DNA from: Aquimarina spongiae
GTDB lineage: Bacteria > Bacteroidota > Bacteroidia > Flavobacteriales > Flavobacteriaceae
Direction: 5' to 3'
Assembly: GCF_900141785.1 (NCBI RefSeq)
Contig: NZ_FQYP01000001.1
Location: 496,001-560,000 of the forward strand
DNA: 64,000 nucleotides
The notes under the pieces were generated by a model that was given only the letters and a program-made list of their open reading frames with translations, searched no databases and was not told the DNA's origin. Position numbers and translations under genes: made by a program. Shown here one piece after another: positions 35,050 through 43,309 of the stretch (position 1 is the first letter of the stretch; every line of letters starts with the position of its first letter).

Positions 35050-36929
35050 AGACTAATTCTTCTGCTACGTGGATGTTTTACCTGGTACGAAAACTGTTTC
35101 TCCAGTTTTTGGTTAGGTTGCATATCCAGCTTCCAGGTCATTATTCCTTTTTTTGAATCGTAAACTGCTTGATCGGTTTGAATTTCATCTAGTTTGATAT
35201 CTTTATTTTGGGAAACCGGGATACGATCTTCAACCGTGATATTTATATTGCTTTTCTTGTTGTTTTTAATGGTGATTGTATACGCTCGATTTACAATTTT
35301 ACTATTACCAATAAAGTTTTTGCTTTTGAAGTCTTTGAGTTGTTCTCTTTTTACCACAATATTAGGATCAACACCTAAAGAGACAGTCAAAGTGTCTGTA
35401 GTATGCAATGGATCTATATTTGTTTTGCCTGCATAACTGCCTTCAAAGTAGATGTTGGCTTCTCCAGCAAGTAAATTGAACTGTTCCCAATTGGCAAGTT
35501 TTGCAGTTAGAAATACATTTTCGTTTAATTCTGGAGCAACATAGTGATTGTAATCTGTTCGGATTTCAAAATTATCGATTTCTATTATGGTAATATCGGC
35601 ATTAGAAGGTATGCTGTATTTTTTCTTGATTTTGAATCGAGTGTTGGTAATTCCTTCTTCTTTCACCTCGACCACTTCATTATAATACTCTTTTTTTTCC
35701 TTTTTTCTGGCATAACTAGATCTTGGAGAATAGCGACCAGATGACCCAGAAGTCGAGTACCCTGTAATTATCACTTCATCTAAAACGGAAGCGTCTTCTT
35801 CAAGAGAAATATTCATCACCGAAGAATAAATAGGAAGGGATTGAGACGAGAACCCTACGTACGAAAATGAAAGCTCTCTACCGTCAGCAACTTCTAGTGT
35901 GTAACGGCCATCAAAATCAGTTTGTGTCCCATTAGAGGTTCCTTTTTCAATAATGTTCACCCCTGGTAATGGTAATCCGTCATCATCCAGAACGATTCCG
36001 GTAATGGTTTTTACAGTTGGATTGTATTGATAACCGTATCGTTTTATTGCATTTTGCTGTCGGTTAATACCATAGCTAAAGTTTAAGTATTTTGGCGAAA
36101 CGTTGGGTTTGATATTATTAGTGTTTGGATCACCCGTGGATAATATAATGTTTACATTATTCCAAGGAGTTCCTGTTTGCTGATATACATTAGCTTTGTA
36201 GGCCATTTTGATAGGATCCTTTATACTTTGGGATTTGATATCATATAGGGGAAACCATCCCGCTTGGGTAACGTTGTATTGTACTACAAGATCTAAAGTT
36301 GTAGCTACCGGTGCATCTAGTTTTACCTTGATTTCTCCTCGTTGTTCTTTGGTATCATCGTCCAACTTGTCTATTTGTTGAGTAATTGCAGATATTTCAT
36401 CAGATAGGCGATCTATCTTCTGTGTATGCGTATAGGTTTCATTCTGAATCTCAATTGCTCTATCTCTATAATAAGCTGATATTTCTTTTACTTTTTCCAA
36501 AGAAAGCGATTCTGTTGTACTCGCGATGCGCTGATTGTTTTCTAACAATTTTTTTTCCTGACCAAGTCCAGTTATGATATTTTCTAGCTTGTTTTTTTCA
36601 AGTAATAATTGATCTAACTGTTTTTGAAGAACCGTTAACTCTTCTGAAGTTTTTCTTTTTTTCAAATAGTCGATTCCAAAGTTTATCGATAATATAGAAA
36701 CGTTTTTAAGTCCTGAAATCTGAATGCTATTCTCATTAATTGTAGGAGATAGATCATGGATTAAAATTTCGTTAACCCCTGGTTTTAAAGAAATGTCAGC
36801 GGTTCTTTTTATTCGAGCACCAGTAAGGTAAACAGTGACTTCTTCAATATTTGATGCAGTCTTTTTTCCAGTATTTGCAATCGCAGGGTTGGCAATCAAA
36901 AGTAGTATAGATAGTAATATGGCTCTCAT
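35046..36929 (-). CDS. DUF4139 (MuiA-like) protein with inserted carboxypeptidase-regulatory-like domain
   Basis: A 627-residue exported protein. Signal peptide at 1-18, then the N-terminal DUF4140 domain (VTVYLTGARIKRTADISL) and a coiled coil at about 95-195. The C-terminal DUF4139 domain (VQYNVTQAGWFPLYDIKS; NNVNIILSTGDPN; final LDMQPNQKLEKQFSYQVKHP) is that of 'mucoidy inhibitor MuiA family' proteins. DUF4139 is interrupted at about 306-385 by a CarboxypepD_reg-like domain (GIVLDDDGLPLPGVNIIEKG, TDFDGRYTLEV, LSFSYVGFSS). This is followed by DEVIITGY (384-391), just like the N-terminal domain and TonB-box region of SusC proteins. A Ser/Tyr/Lys-rich linker resumes into DUF4139. Function unknown. 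Confidence 0.85.
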   Translation of the reverse strand: MRAILLSILLLIANPAIANTGKKTASNIEEVTVYLTGARIKRTADISLKPGVNEILIHDLSPTINENSIQISGLKNVSILSINFGIDYLKKRKTSEELTVLQKQLDQLLLEKNKLENIITGLGQEKKLLENNQRIASTTESLSLEKVKEISAYYRDRAIEIQNETYTHTQKIDRLSDEISAITQQIDKLDDDTKEQRGEIKVKLDAPVATTLDLVVQYNVTQAGWFPLYDIKSQSIKDPIKMAYKANVYQQTGTPWNNVNIILSTGDPNTNNIKPNVSPKYLNFSYGINRQQNAIKRYGYQYNPTVKTITGIVLDDDGLPLPGVNIIEKGTSNGTQTDFDGRYTLEVADGRELSFSYVGFSSQSLPIYSSVMNISLEEDASVLDEVIITGYSTSGSSGRYSPRSSYARKKEKKEYYNEVVEVKEEGITNTRFKIKKKYSIPSNADITIIEIDNFEIRTDYNHYVAPELNENVFLTAKLANWEQFNLLAGEANIYFEGSYAGKTNIDPLHTTDTLTVSLGVDPNIVVKREQLKDFKSKNFIGNSKIVNRAYTITIKNNKKSNINITVEDRIPVSQNKDIKLDEIQTDQAVYDSKKGIMTWKLDMQPNQKLEKQFSYQVKHPRSRRISL

Positions 36930-37125
36930 AGTGGTATAATTTTTGGTTACTATACGAATGTATCCTAATCTATACCCATATGAAATGTAAAATGAGTGAA
37001 GTAGTATTTTTATTGAGTAAACATGATCATTGCTTAAACGTTCAAGAATACATAGAATAGAGCAGGGGGATTTTCCCCTCCCTAATTTTAGTTAAACTCC
37101 CCTTACATCGTGTTTACCTAATCTA

Positions 37126-37133
37126 TACTTTTG
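37126..37133 (+). promoter_or_regulatory. Likely -7 element for the first micro-protein
   Basis: TACTTTTG fits TAnnTTTG and lies about 38 bases before the ATG at 37171. No clear -33 TTTG is present. Confidence 0.45.
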
Positions 37134-37170
37134 AAACATCACTTTATCACACTAATAAACAAAAATAATT

Positions 37171-37344
37171 ATGAAACGGCTTTTACTTCCTTTAGCGCTT
37201 ATTGCATTTGCTGTTATATGTTTGAGTATTGTACATATAGACAATGTAAATAAGCTTGATGCACAATCTGAAGAGTTGCGAAAGAAAATAAATTCTGAAA
37301 ACGGAACAGAACAATTACATACCGATACTCCAGAAATGAAATGA
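37171..37344 (+). CDS. Micro-protein with N-terminal membrane anchor (copy 1)
   Basis: A 57-residue ORF starting with ATG, not previously obvious because of its size. Residues 1-21 (MKRLLLPLALIAFAVICLSIV) form a membrane anchor or signal, followed by HIDNVNKLDAQSEELRKKI and a polar tail (NSENGTEQLHTDTPEMK). It is plainly paralogous to the ORF at 37659 (MKRLLLP..., ICLS/FCLS, HIDN.NK). The matching start, hydrophobic core and HIDN motif in two tandem copies argue that both are genes. No RBS of the Shine-Dalgarno type is seen, which is usual in this phylum. Function unknown; likely inner-membrane anchored with a short periplasmic or cytoplasmic helix. Confidence 0.7.
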   Translation: MKRLLLPLALIAFAVICLSIVHIDNVNKLDAQSEELRKKINSENGTEQLHTDTPEMK

Positions 37345-37658
37345 ATAGATAAGGACACCATTCTTATTAATGAGTAGGGCTTATTATGTTTTATATTCGT
37401 CCAGTATCACGTTATTTAATATATACTGTATAAATAAAAATTTAGTTAATATTACCTAAATTATAATCTGTTTGTATTTAGCAGGTTACATGATTTTACT
37501 ATAAATCCAACTACATAGACTTAGCTAGATTGACGAATTCTAGTTCATGCTCTACGAATACTAAAAGTCGAAATGGGAATTAAATATTGGTTTTACTTTT
37601 ATACCGTAAAAAAAGTAAGGTCTTTTTTTGTTCCAAATTGTTTTAATCCCAAAATAAA
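37345..37658. other. Spacer between the two micro-protein genes
   Basis: About 310 AT-rich bases. It contains TTACTTTT...AAAAGTAA (around 37588-37613), a weak AT-rich inverted repeat, and a T run (TCTTTTTTTG) at about 37621-37630. That could end the first transcript or form part of the second gene's leader. No ORF and no clear promoter match. Confidence 0.4.
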
Positions 37659-37805
37659 ATGAAAAGGTTACTACTACCAGTATTATTAATTTGCTTTGCT
37701 ATCTTTTGTTTATCCTATATACATATTGATAATATGAACAAGATAAACGAGGAGAAAGCTGCTATAGAGAAGCAAAAAGAAGAGGCCCTTCTTCTTACGG
37801 AGTAA
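37659..37805 (+). CDS. Micro-protein with N-terminal membrane anchor (copy 2)
   Basis: A 48-residue ORF, the second copy of the micro-protein pair. MKRLLLPVLLICFAIFCLSY is the hydrophobic anchor, IHIDNMNKINEEKAAIEKQ is the conserved HIDN start of a charged helix, and it ends KEEALLLTE. The first 28 residues align with copy 1 without gaps at most positions, while the tails differ in length and charge. The gene ends 25 bases before the convergent DCC-family gene. Function unknown; the pattern (short anchor, HIDN, amphipathic helix) resembles regulatory micro-proteins that sit on larger membrane complexes, which is only an analogy. Confidence 0.7.
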   Translation: MKRLLLPVLLICFAIFCLSYIHIDNMNKINEEKAAIEKQKEEALLLTE

Positions 37806-37829
37806 TCAACGAATAGGTTACCCTTGTTC

Positions 37830-38243
37830 TTATTGGTCGATGAATAGTGCTTTAAGCTCAGGGGTAGGAATCATACAACTATCCTTTTTACCAAACCATT
37901 TGTATCTATTTCTGGCGATAATATCGTATACCCAGTCTCTTAAAAATGTGGGAAGTATTAAAAAAACAGACAAAAGGGGATACCCACCTTTTAGGTGTTT
38001 TGCGATTTGCAATGCTGCGGTAGATTTATGATAATACGCAACTCCTGGATCAATCAATAGGATAGAATCTATTTCCTGGGTATTAATATTTCTTTCAGCA
38101 ATTAGTTTTTGACCGATTTCACTTTGCAAAGAAGCATACACAAACACTTTGTGTTTGTCACGTTTGATGATAAAATTAATAGCTCCGTTGCACAAATTAC
38201 AAACACCGTCGAACAGAATGATTTTTTTCCCTTCTTCAATCAT
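37830..38243 (-). CDS. DCC-family thiol-disulfide oxidoreductase-like protein (DUF393)
   Basis: A 137-residue protein of the DUF393 family. The hallmark DGVCNLCNGAINFII carries the CxxC-type pair (the DxxCxxC that names the DCC family) at about residues 12-26, with the RDKHKVFVYASLQSEIG and STAALQIAKHLKGGYPLL blocks behind it. A thioredoxin-like fold is proposed for the family, but no substrate is established. It is a single gene convergent with the second micro-protein gene. It could use bacillithiol chemistry in this organism, but nothing in the sequence shows that. Confidence 0.88.
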   Translation of the reverse strand: MIEEGKKIILFDGVCNLCNGAINFIIKRDKHKVFVYASLQSEIGQKLIAERNINTQEIDSILLIDPGVAYYHKSTAALQIAKHLKGGYPLLSVFLILPTFLRDWVYDIIARNRYKWFGKKDSCMIPTPELKALFIDQ

Positions 38244-38301
38244 AATGCAAAGATACGACGAATAATTTAGTGGCTTTTGGGCTTTAGTATTTTGTTATGT
38301 A

Positions 38302-39117
38302 TTATTTTACAATCACGGATTCAATAACTTCTTGTGTAGTTATTTGAAGGTTTTTAGGGAGTTTGTTGTCTTTAGGGAGTACAGCAAGATATCTATCGTT
38401 ATTAGAATCGTATACCTGTTTAAAAACAGGATCTTCTAGAACCATAGACTCGCATAATTCTTTGATCAAATCAAAATGATATGATAAATCATTACTCCCA
38501 AGATGAAAGATCCCTTTTTTATTTCTATTGATGATATAATGGATTTGCTGAGTCAGTTTAGAAATAGTAGTAGCATTAATAATCACATTGGGAAAGACCT
38601 CTATCGGCGCTTTAAGGTCGCACAAGGTTTTTAGCTCTTGAATTCTTGGAGTAGCAGGCCCAAAGATCATGGGCACTCTGGCAATTACATATTTGGAAGT
38701 AGGAAGACGCATCAAAGCATTTTCGATCTTAATCTTAAATCTACCAAACACACTATTACTTAGCGTTTTATCAAATTCGTAGGATGGATAGTTGCTAAAA
38801 GAATCAAATACATTCGCACTCGACATAAAAATTAATCTCGATCGATGCGTTTTGATCCAGTTGATGATCCGTTGATGAGCATCTAATTGCGAATTGAAAT
38901 TTCCTCTAATCGCAGAAATGATAATCGCAGGTTTTAAATTATCCAGAAGAATAGAAATATCCTCTAATTCCATATCATATTGGAAAAATTTTTGATTTTT
39001 TTCAAAGAACGTATTGTCCTTGCAATAGGTTCCATAGGTATCATAATAGGAATTAAGCTCTTTGTATAGAGCATTTCCTATAAAACCACTGGCTCCTATG
39101 ATCAGAATTTTTTTCAA
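38302..39117 (-). CDS. NAD(P)-dependent epimerase/RmlD-like sugar-nucleotide reductase
   Basis: A 271-residue extended short-chain dehydrogenase. The Rossmann motif is IIGASGFIGNALYKEL (TGxxGxxG type). A Ser/Tyr region reads FMSSANVFDSF..YPSYEFDK, where the Tyr-x-x-x-Lys (YEFDK) may be the catalytic pair, though shifted from the classical YxxxK context. RVPMIFGPATP and FHLGSNDLSYHFDLI follow, as in RmlD-type dTDP-4-dehydrorhamnose reductases. The enzyme class is clear; the sugar or other substrate is not. It is separated from gcvT by a strong terminator, so it is transcribed alone. Confidence 0.75.
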   Translation of the reverse strand: MKKILIIGASGFIGNALYKELNSYYDTYGTYCKDNTFFEKNQKFFQYDMELEDISILLDNLKPAIIISAIRGNFNSQLDAHQRIINWIKTHRSRLIFMSSANVFDSFSNYPSYEFDKTLSNSVFGRFKIKIENALMRLPTSKYVIARVPMIFGPATPRIQELKTLCDLKAPIEVFPNVIINATTISKLTQQIHYIINRNKKGIFHLGSNDLSYHFDLIKELCESMVLEDPVFKQVYDSNNDRYLAVLPKDNKLPKNLQITTQEVIESVIVK

Positions 39118-39131
39118 AATGAAATGATGCT

Positions 39132-39177
39132 AAAAAAATTAAGTTTCAAACATTACAGATCTGTAACCTTGAAACTT
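39132..39177 (-). terminator. Strong terminator of gcvT
   Basis: A two-tier hairpin: outer stem AAGTTTCAA (39141-39149) with TTGAAACTT (39169-39177), inner stem TTACAG/CTGTAA (39153-39158 with 39161-39166). On the minus strand it is followed by AATTTTTTT. It ends transcription of gcvT before the epimerase gene. Confidence 0.9.
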
Positions 39178-39201
39178 AATCCTATTACTTTTATTATATA
39201 A

Positions 39202-40284
39202 TTATCCTTTGTAAAAAGGTAATTTAACTACCGTAGCAGGAATTGCCTTTTTACGAACCTGAATATTAATTTTGCTATCCGGTTTGGCAAAAATGGTAGG
39301 AACATATCCTAATCCTATACCTTTTCCTAAAGAAGGAGACATCGTACCTGAGGTTACATTACCGATAACATTTCCATTGCCATCTACAATATCATATCCT
39401 TGTCTTGGGATTCCTCTTTCATCCAATTCAAAACCTACTAATTTTTTCTCTGCTCCTCGTTCTTTCTGCTTTCCTAATTCTTCGGCGTTGATAAAATCTT
39501 TGGAAAACTTGGTGATCCATCCTAAACCAGCTTCAATAGGGGAGGTGGTGTCGTTAATATCATTACCATAAAGACAGTACCCCATTTCCAGACGTAGTGT
39601 ATCTCTAGCTGCCAATCCAATAGGTTTGATTCCAAAATCAGCTCCAGCTTCTAGTACCTTATCCCAGATTTGTTTTACTTCTGTATTTTTACAATAGATT
39701 TCAAAACCTCCACTTCCTGTATATCCTGTTGCTGAAATGATTACATGTTCAATACCAGCAAAATCAGCTACTTCAAAAGTGTAGAATTTTAAAGCTTCGA
39801 GATCTACAGAGGTTAGAGATTGCATAGCAGCAGCTGCTTTTGGTCCTTGGATGGCCAATAAGGAGTAATCCTCTGACAAGTCACGCATTTCTGCACCCAT
39901 ACTATTATGACTACTAATCCAATCCCAATCCTTTTGAATATTAGAAGCGTTAACCACCAATAGATATTTTTCGTCTGCTATTTTATAAACAATTAAGTCA
40001 TCAACAATACCACCTTTATCATTGGGTAAACAACTATATTGTGCTTTACCATCAATTAGTTTTGATGCATCATTAGAGGTTACTTTTTGGATAAGATCCA
40101 ATGCGTTGGGTCCGGTGATCAAAAACTCTCCCATGTGCGAAACATCAAAAACGCCAACCCCATTTCTTACAGTTTCGTGTTCTATATTCACACCTTCATA
40201 GGATACAGGCATATTATATCCTGCAAAAGGAACCATTTTGGCGCCAAGAGCGACGTGAGTTTCTGTTAAAGCAGTATTTTTCAT
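39202..40284 (-). CDS. gcvT: Glycine cleavage system T protein (aminomethyltransferase)
   Basis: GcvT transfers the methylene of aminomethyl-lipoyl H-protein to tetrahydrofolate and releases ammonia. The 360 residues match the family. Markers are [31 protein letters not shown] (folate contact and catalytic Asp), [40 protein letters not shown] and [20 protein letters not shown]. The frame is open 19 codons further upstream, but the ATG at 40284 begins the conserved N-terminus. No glycine riboswitch is visible in the 229 bases before it. The other gcv genes are elsewhere, as is usual in this group. Confidence 0.96.
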   Translation of the reverse strand: MKNTALTETHVALGAKMVPFAGYNMPVSYEGVNIEHETVRNGVGVFDVSHMGEFLITGPNALDLIQKVTSNDASKLIDGKAQYSCLPNDKGGIVDDLIVYKIADEKYLLVVNASNIQKDWDWISSHNSMGAEMRDLSEDYSLLAIQGPKAAAAMQSLTSVDLEALKFYTFEVADFAGIEHVIISATGYTGSGGFEIYCKNTEVKQIWDKVLEAGADFGIKPIGLAARDTLRLEMGYCLYGNDINDTTSPIEAGLGWITKFSKDFINAEELGKQKERGAEKKLVGFELDERGIPRQGYDIVDGNGNVIGNVTSGTMSPSLGKGIGLGYVPTIFAKPDSKINIQVRKKAIPATVVKLPFYKG

Positions 40285-40513
40285 TGTTAGCAGCTTATTT
40301 AATTGAAGGCCGAATGTAAAAAACTTTGGGTAGCTACACAATGCTTTTTTGTTATAATCTTGATAAATTGTTAACCAAAGTGCTTCCCTTTTATTGCTGC
40401 TTATGATATTTGTAATTTTCTTACAACTATCTCAATGATTATATATTTTGAACGGCCCTAACCAAACTTTTAATATCTTTAGAAAACATACGTAACCTTT
40501 AAATTGTTTGATC

Positions 40514-40930
40514 ATGCCAACAGCAGGATATTCTGGAACACCCCTCGCAAAGAAACTTGGTATAAAAAAAGGGAATGCTATATTGTTGTATAATACTCCT
40601 AAATACTACTATAAGCTTTTTGCCGATTTTCCCGAAGATGTAACAGAACTTAACGCTGTTGCAGAAGAGGTTGCTGATTTTATACATGTTTTTTGTACCT
40701 CTTTTGAAACACTTAAAGAAGTCATACCTCAATACCAATCTGCTTTAAAAAAGAATGGAATGCTATGGGTGAGTTGGCCAAAAGGAAGCTCCAAAATAGC
40801 TACGGATCTTAAAAGAGATCCTATTAGAGAGTACCTCTTGAATATTGGATTGGTAGATGTTAAAGTAGCTGCTGTAGATGAAGATTGGAGCGGATTAAAG
40901 TTCATGTACCGAATAAAAGACAGAAAGTAA
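40514..40930 (+). CDS. DUF3052 family protein
   Basis: A 138-residue protein starting MPTAGYSGTPLAKKLGIKKG, the characteristic opening of the DUF3052 family. The central DFIHVFCTSFETLKEVIPQY and MLWVSWPKGSSK blocks are also conserved there. The frame can be opened two codons earlier at TTG 40508, but the ATG at 40514 gives the family start. The fold is thought to be Rossmann-like, similar to degenerate methyltransferases, and no activity is established. It is divergent from gcvT; a lipoprotein gene follows 62 bases downstream on the same strand. Confidence 0.85.
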   Translation: MPTAGYSGTPLAKKLGIKKGNAILLYNTPKYYYKLFADFPEDVTELNAVAEEVADFIHVFCTSFETLKEVIPQYQSALKKNGMLWVSWPKGSSKIATDLKRDPIREYLLNIGLVDVKVAAVDEDWSGLKFMYRIKDRK

Positions 40931-40992
40931 AAACAAAGAACAACAAGCAACCTTTTTCTTTGTAGATCATCTCTTTATAAAAGATCAATACC

Positions 40993-41397
40993 ATGAAAAA
41001 GTATATCATCATTCTATTATTAAGTGTTGCCTTTGTTTCCTGCTCAAACGACGATGACAATCAGAGTCCTGAAGCAACAGTTATTGGTAAATGGAAATTG
41101 GTCGAAGCATTGGTTGATCCTGGAGATGGTAGTGGAACATTCCAACCTGTAGAAAGTAATCAAACCATCACTTTTTTTGAAACTGGTAGCGTGGTGTCAG
41201 AAAACGGATCACTTTGTAATATTTTTTCTGAATCTGCGGAGACAAGTACCGGTACGTTTTCGTTTGAAACCAATACCTTGGAAATTGGTTGTGTGGATGA
41301 TGTGATTACACTTACCTTTGAGCGTACTACTTTAAATCTAATTATTTATTACCCTTGTATTGAAGGATGTGCTTTTAAGTATATAAGGGTCGATTAG
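40993..41397 (+). CDS. Small lipocalin-like lipoprotein (second copy type)
   Basis: A 134-residue lipoprotein. The lipobox is LLSVAFVSC, followed by an acidic SNDDDNQ stretch, the export signal seen on surface-exposed Bacteroidota lipoproteins. The body begins VIGKWKLVEALVDPGDGSGTFQPV, the lipocalin-like start (GxWxLxE), and ends in a beta hairpin with a Cys pair (YYPCIEGCAFKYI). Additional Cys residues in LCNIF and EIGCVDD could make disulfides. It has the same length and plan as the protein at 34645, though the sequences are only distantly similar. No ligand is indicated. Confidence 0.75.
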   Translation: MKKYIIILLLSVAFVSCSNDDDNQSPEATVIGKWKLVEALVDPGDGSGTFQPVESNQTITFFETGSVVSENGSLCNIFSESAETSTGTFSFETNTLEIGCVDDVITLTFERTTLNLIIYYPCIEGCAFKYIRVD

Positions 41398-41614
41398 GGC
41401 ACAAGATACCTTCAAAAAACATAATGTTTGCAAATTATTTCTACATTGATTTTACAACCAAAACGTTTTTTGACTTAAAATTTTGCTGATTTCCCATAAA
41501 TCAAATTAAATAATAATAGGATTCATGAAAATTGAACATCTTTTATTAAATGATTGTTGGTAAAATGTTAAGAAAACAAAAAAATATTTACCTTTATGAT
41601 GTATTATTGTATCG

Positions 41615-42190
41615 TTGGAAAGGGAAATACACATAAGAAACAGTTACTTTATTAAAAGTATTAATGAAGGAAACAAAGAGGCTTTTAAAGTGCTTTTTGA
41701 GCTTTATTATGGCAAATTGTTATTTGTGGCCAGTAGCTATATTTCCAACAAAGAAGATGCTGAAGAGATCGTACAAGATGTTTTTGTAAAAGCGTGGAAA
41801 AAAAGAAAAAATATTTCTTCAAATATTAATGGATACCTCTTCAAAATCACCAAAAATAAATGTTTAGATTATTTAAGATCTAAAAAAGGAAAGCTAAGTG
41901 CTTTGGCTAATAATGCCTCACAAATTGAGACTTTTATCAATCATCAGGCATTATCAGATCTCGATTCGAATACAATTATCGAAAAAGAATTAGAACTTCA
42001 GATACAAGCAGGAATCGATTTGCTACCTGAAAAGTGCAAAAAAGTTTTTGTGAAAAGCCGAATTGAAGGCTTGAAAAACAAACAAATCTCTGAAGAATTG
42101 GAGATATCTATCAAAACTGTAGAGAACCATATGTCTAAGGCTTTAAAGCATATGAGACTACATCTTCGCGAATTTTTATCTTTTTTTTAA
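41615..42190 (+). CDS. ECF RNA polymerase sigma factor (sigma-70 family)
   Basis: A 191-residue extracytoplasmic-function sigma factor of the Bacteroidota FecI-like group. Region 2 is at about 20-90 (ALFELYYGKLLFVASSY-like core, DAEEIVQDVFVKAWKKRK, INGYLFKITKNKCLDYLR), and region 4 is at about 130-185 (ELQIQAGIDLLPEKCKKVFVKSR, LKNKQISEELEISIKTVENHM). The start is TTG at 41615; an in-frame TGA upstream excludes an ATG further back. FecR anti-sigma and SusC/SusD genes follow, forming a cell-surface signalling unit in which substrate binding at SusC releases this sigma factor. Confidence 0.93.
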   Translation: MEREIHIRNSYFIKSINEGNKEAFKVLFELYYGKLLFVASSYISNKEDAEEIVQDVFVKAWKKRKNISSNINGYLFKITKNKCLDYLRSKKGKLSALANNASQIETFINHQALSDLDSNTIIEKELELQIQAGIDLLPEKCKKVFVKSRIEGLKNKQISEELEISIKTVENHMSKALKHMRLHLREFLSFF

Positions 42191-42248
42191 ACTTTGAATA
42201 GGGGGTAATACTTTTTTTCTCGTCTTTATATATATAACACATATATAG

Positions 42249-43223
42249 ATGCAGGAAAAGGAACTCATAAAATATATAAAAGGTGAAGCTAATCCAGAAG
42301 AAGTAAAGGAAATCTTAAAATGGATTAGAGAAAACAAAGAACACCAAAAACGATATGCTATTCTTAAAGCCAAATACGTTGCTTCCAATCTTGGTTGTTT
42401 GGATCATGAAGATGTAGACTTAAGTTATAAGAAGTTTTCTTCCAAAAGAAACAAGAGGAAAAGTGTATGGTATCAAACAGCCGTTGCAGCGGTATTACTT
42501 CCTTTGTTGATTTGGCAATCTTATACTTATTTTCAGAATGATGGTCTGATTGTAAATCAAGATAAAATTTCTACCGTTGTGGTAAAAAATATTGCCACAA
42601 ATTATGGTGGACAGAAAACCATCAACTTACCAGATGGATCTACAGTAATATTAAATTCGGGAAGTTCGATTTCTTATCCCGAAAACTTTACGGATACCTT
42701 GCGGCAAGTAACCTTAAAAGGGGAAGCATATTTTGATATCGAAAGAGATGTCACAAAACCTTTTATAGTGCAAACAGATCACTTAAAAGTAAGAGTGCTA
42801 GGAACTTCTTTTAATGTAAAATCATATCCTAAGGATGATAAAATAGAAACAACTTTAGTTTCTGGTAAAGTAGAGGTGATTCAAGAAGAGACTGAAGCGC
42901 CTGTTGTATTAACTCCTTCTCAAAGAGCCACATTTCATAAAGAAGAAAGTGATATCAAAGTCGATCAAGTAGATTCTGATAAAATTGTTGCCTGGAAACA
43001 AGGAAAATTGGTGTTTGATAAAACTCCACTAAAGCAAGTAGTTCAGGATCTAAAGCGAAAGTATGATGTTGAATTTGTAATAGAATCTGATTCTCTATTG
43101 CATTATCGATACACAGGAGAGTTTGATAACTTAAGTTTAGAAGATGTTCTGGAGCTGATCAAACTTTCTTCATCAATAGATTATAAACGTAAAAACAATA
43201 AAATTATGCTAAACTCAGAATAG
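42249..43223 (+). CDS. FecR-family anti-sigma factor
   Basis: A 324-residue inner-membrane anti-sigma factor. The N-terminal cytoplasmic helical region (residues 1-75) should bind the ECF sigma factor. One membrane segment follows at about 78-96 (TAVAAVLLPLLIWQSY). The periplasmic FecR domain is at about 115-215 (TNYGGQKTINLPDGSTVILN, GEAYFDIERDVTKPFIVQT, VRVLGTSFNVKSY), and the C-terminal DUF4974 domain at about 255-322 (LVFDKTPLKQVVQDLKRKY, YTGEFDNLSLEDVLELI) resembles STN and may contact the SusC STN domain. It is 58 bases after the sigma gene, and a GC-rich hairpin separates it from susC. Confidence 0.93.
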   Translation: MQEKELIKYIKGEANPEEVKEILKWIRENKEHQKRYAILKAKYVASNLGCLDHEDVDLSYKKFSSKRNKRKSVWYQTAVAAVLLPLLIWQSYTYFQNDGLIVNQDKISTVVVKNIATNYGGQKTINLPDGSTVILNSGSSISYPENFTDTLRQVTLKGEAYFDIERDVTKPFIVQTDHLKVRVLGTSFNVKSYPKDDKIETTLVSGKVEVIQEETEAPVVLTPSQRATFHKEESDIKVDQVDSDKIVAWKQGKLVFDKTPLKQVVQDLKRKYDVEFVIESDSLLHYRYTGEFDNLSLEDVLELIKLSSSIDYKRKNNKIMLNSE

Positions 43224-43230
43224 GAAAAAA

Positions 43231-43254
43231 AAGAGGGTGTTGCAGCACCCTCTT
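43231..43254 (+). promoter_or_regulatory. Hairpin between fecR and susC (attenuator or RNA-processing element)
   Basis: Nine-bp stem AAGAGGGTG (43231-43239) with CACCCTCTT (43246-43254), an unusually stable element for this AT-rich DNA. There is no T-tract after it on the plus strand, while on the minus strand it is followed by eight Ts. It lies between the regulator pair and susCD and may set their different expression levels. Confidence 0.6.
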
Positions 43255-43309
43255 CATATCGGTCATTTAATTAAACTCAGAATTGAAATAATTAAAATCA
43301 AACAAAATT

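Noticed and set aside
37152..37361. 69-codon minus-strand ORF opposite the first micro-protein
   Set aside because: The plus-strand micro-protein has a paralogue at 37659; the minus-strand ORF has none.
40285..40513. Glycine riboswitch upstream of gcvT
   Set aside because: No conserved glycine-aptamer core was found in the 229 bases; the region looks like two divergent promoters.
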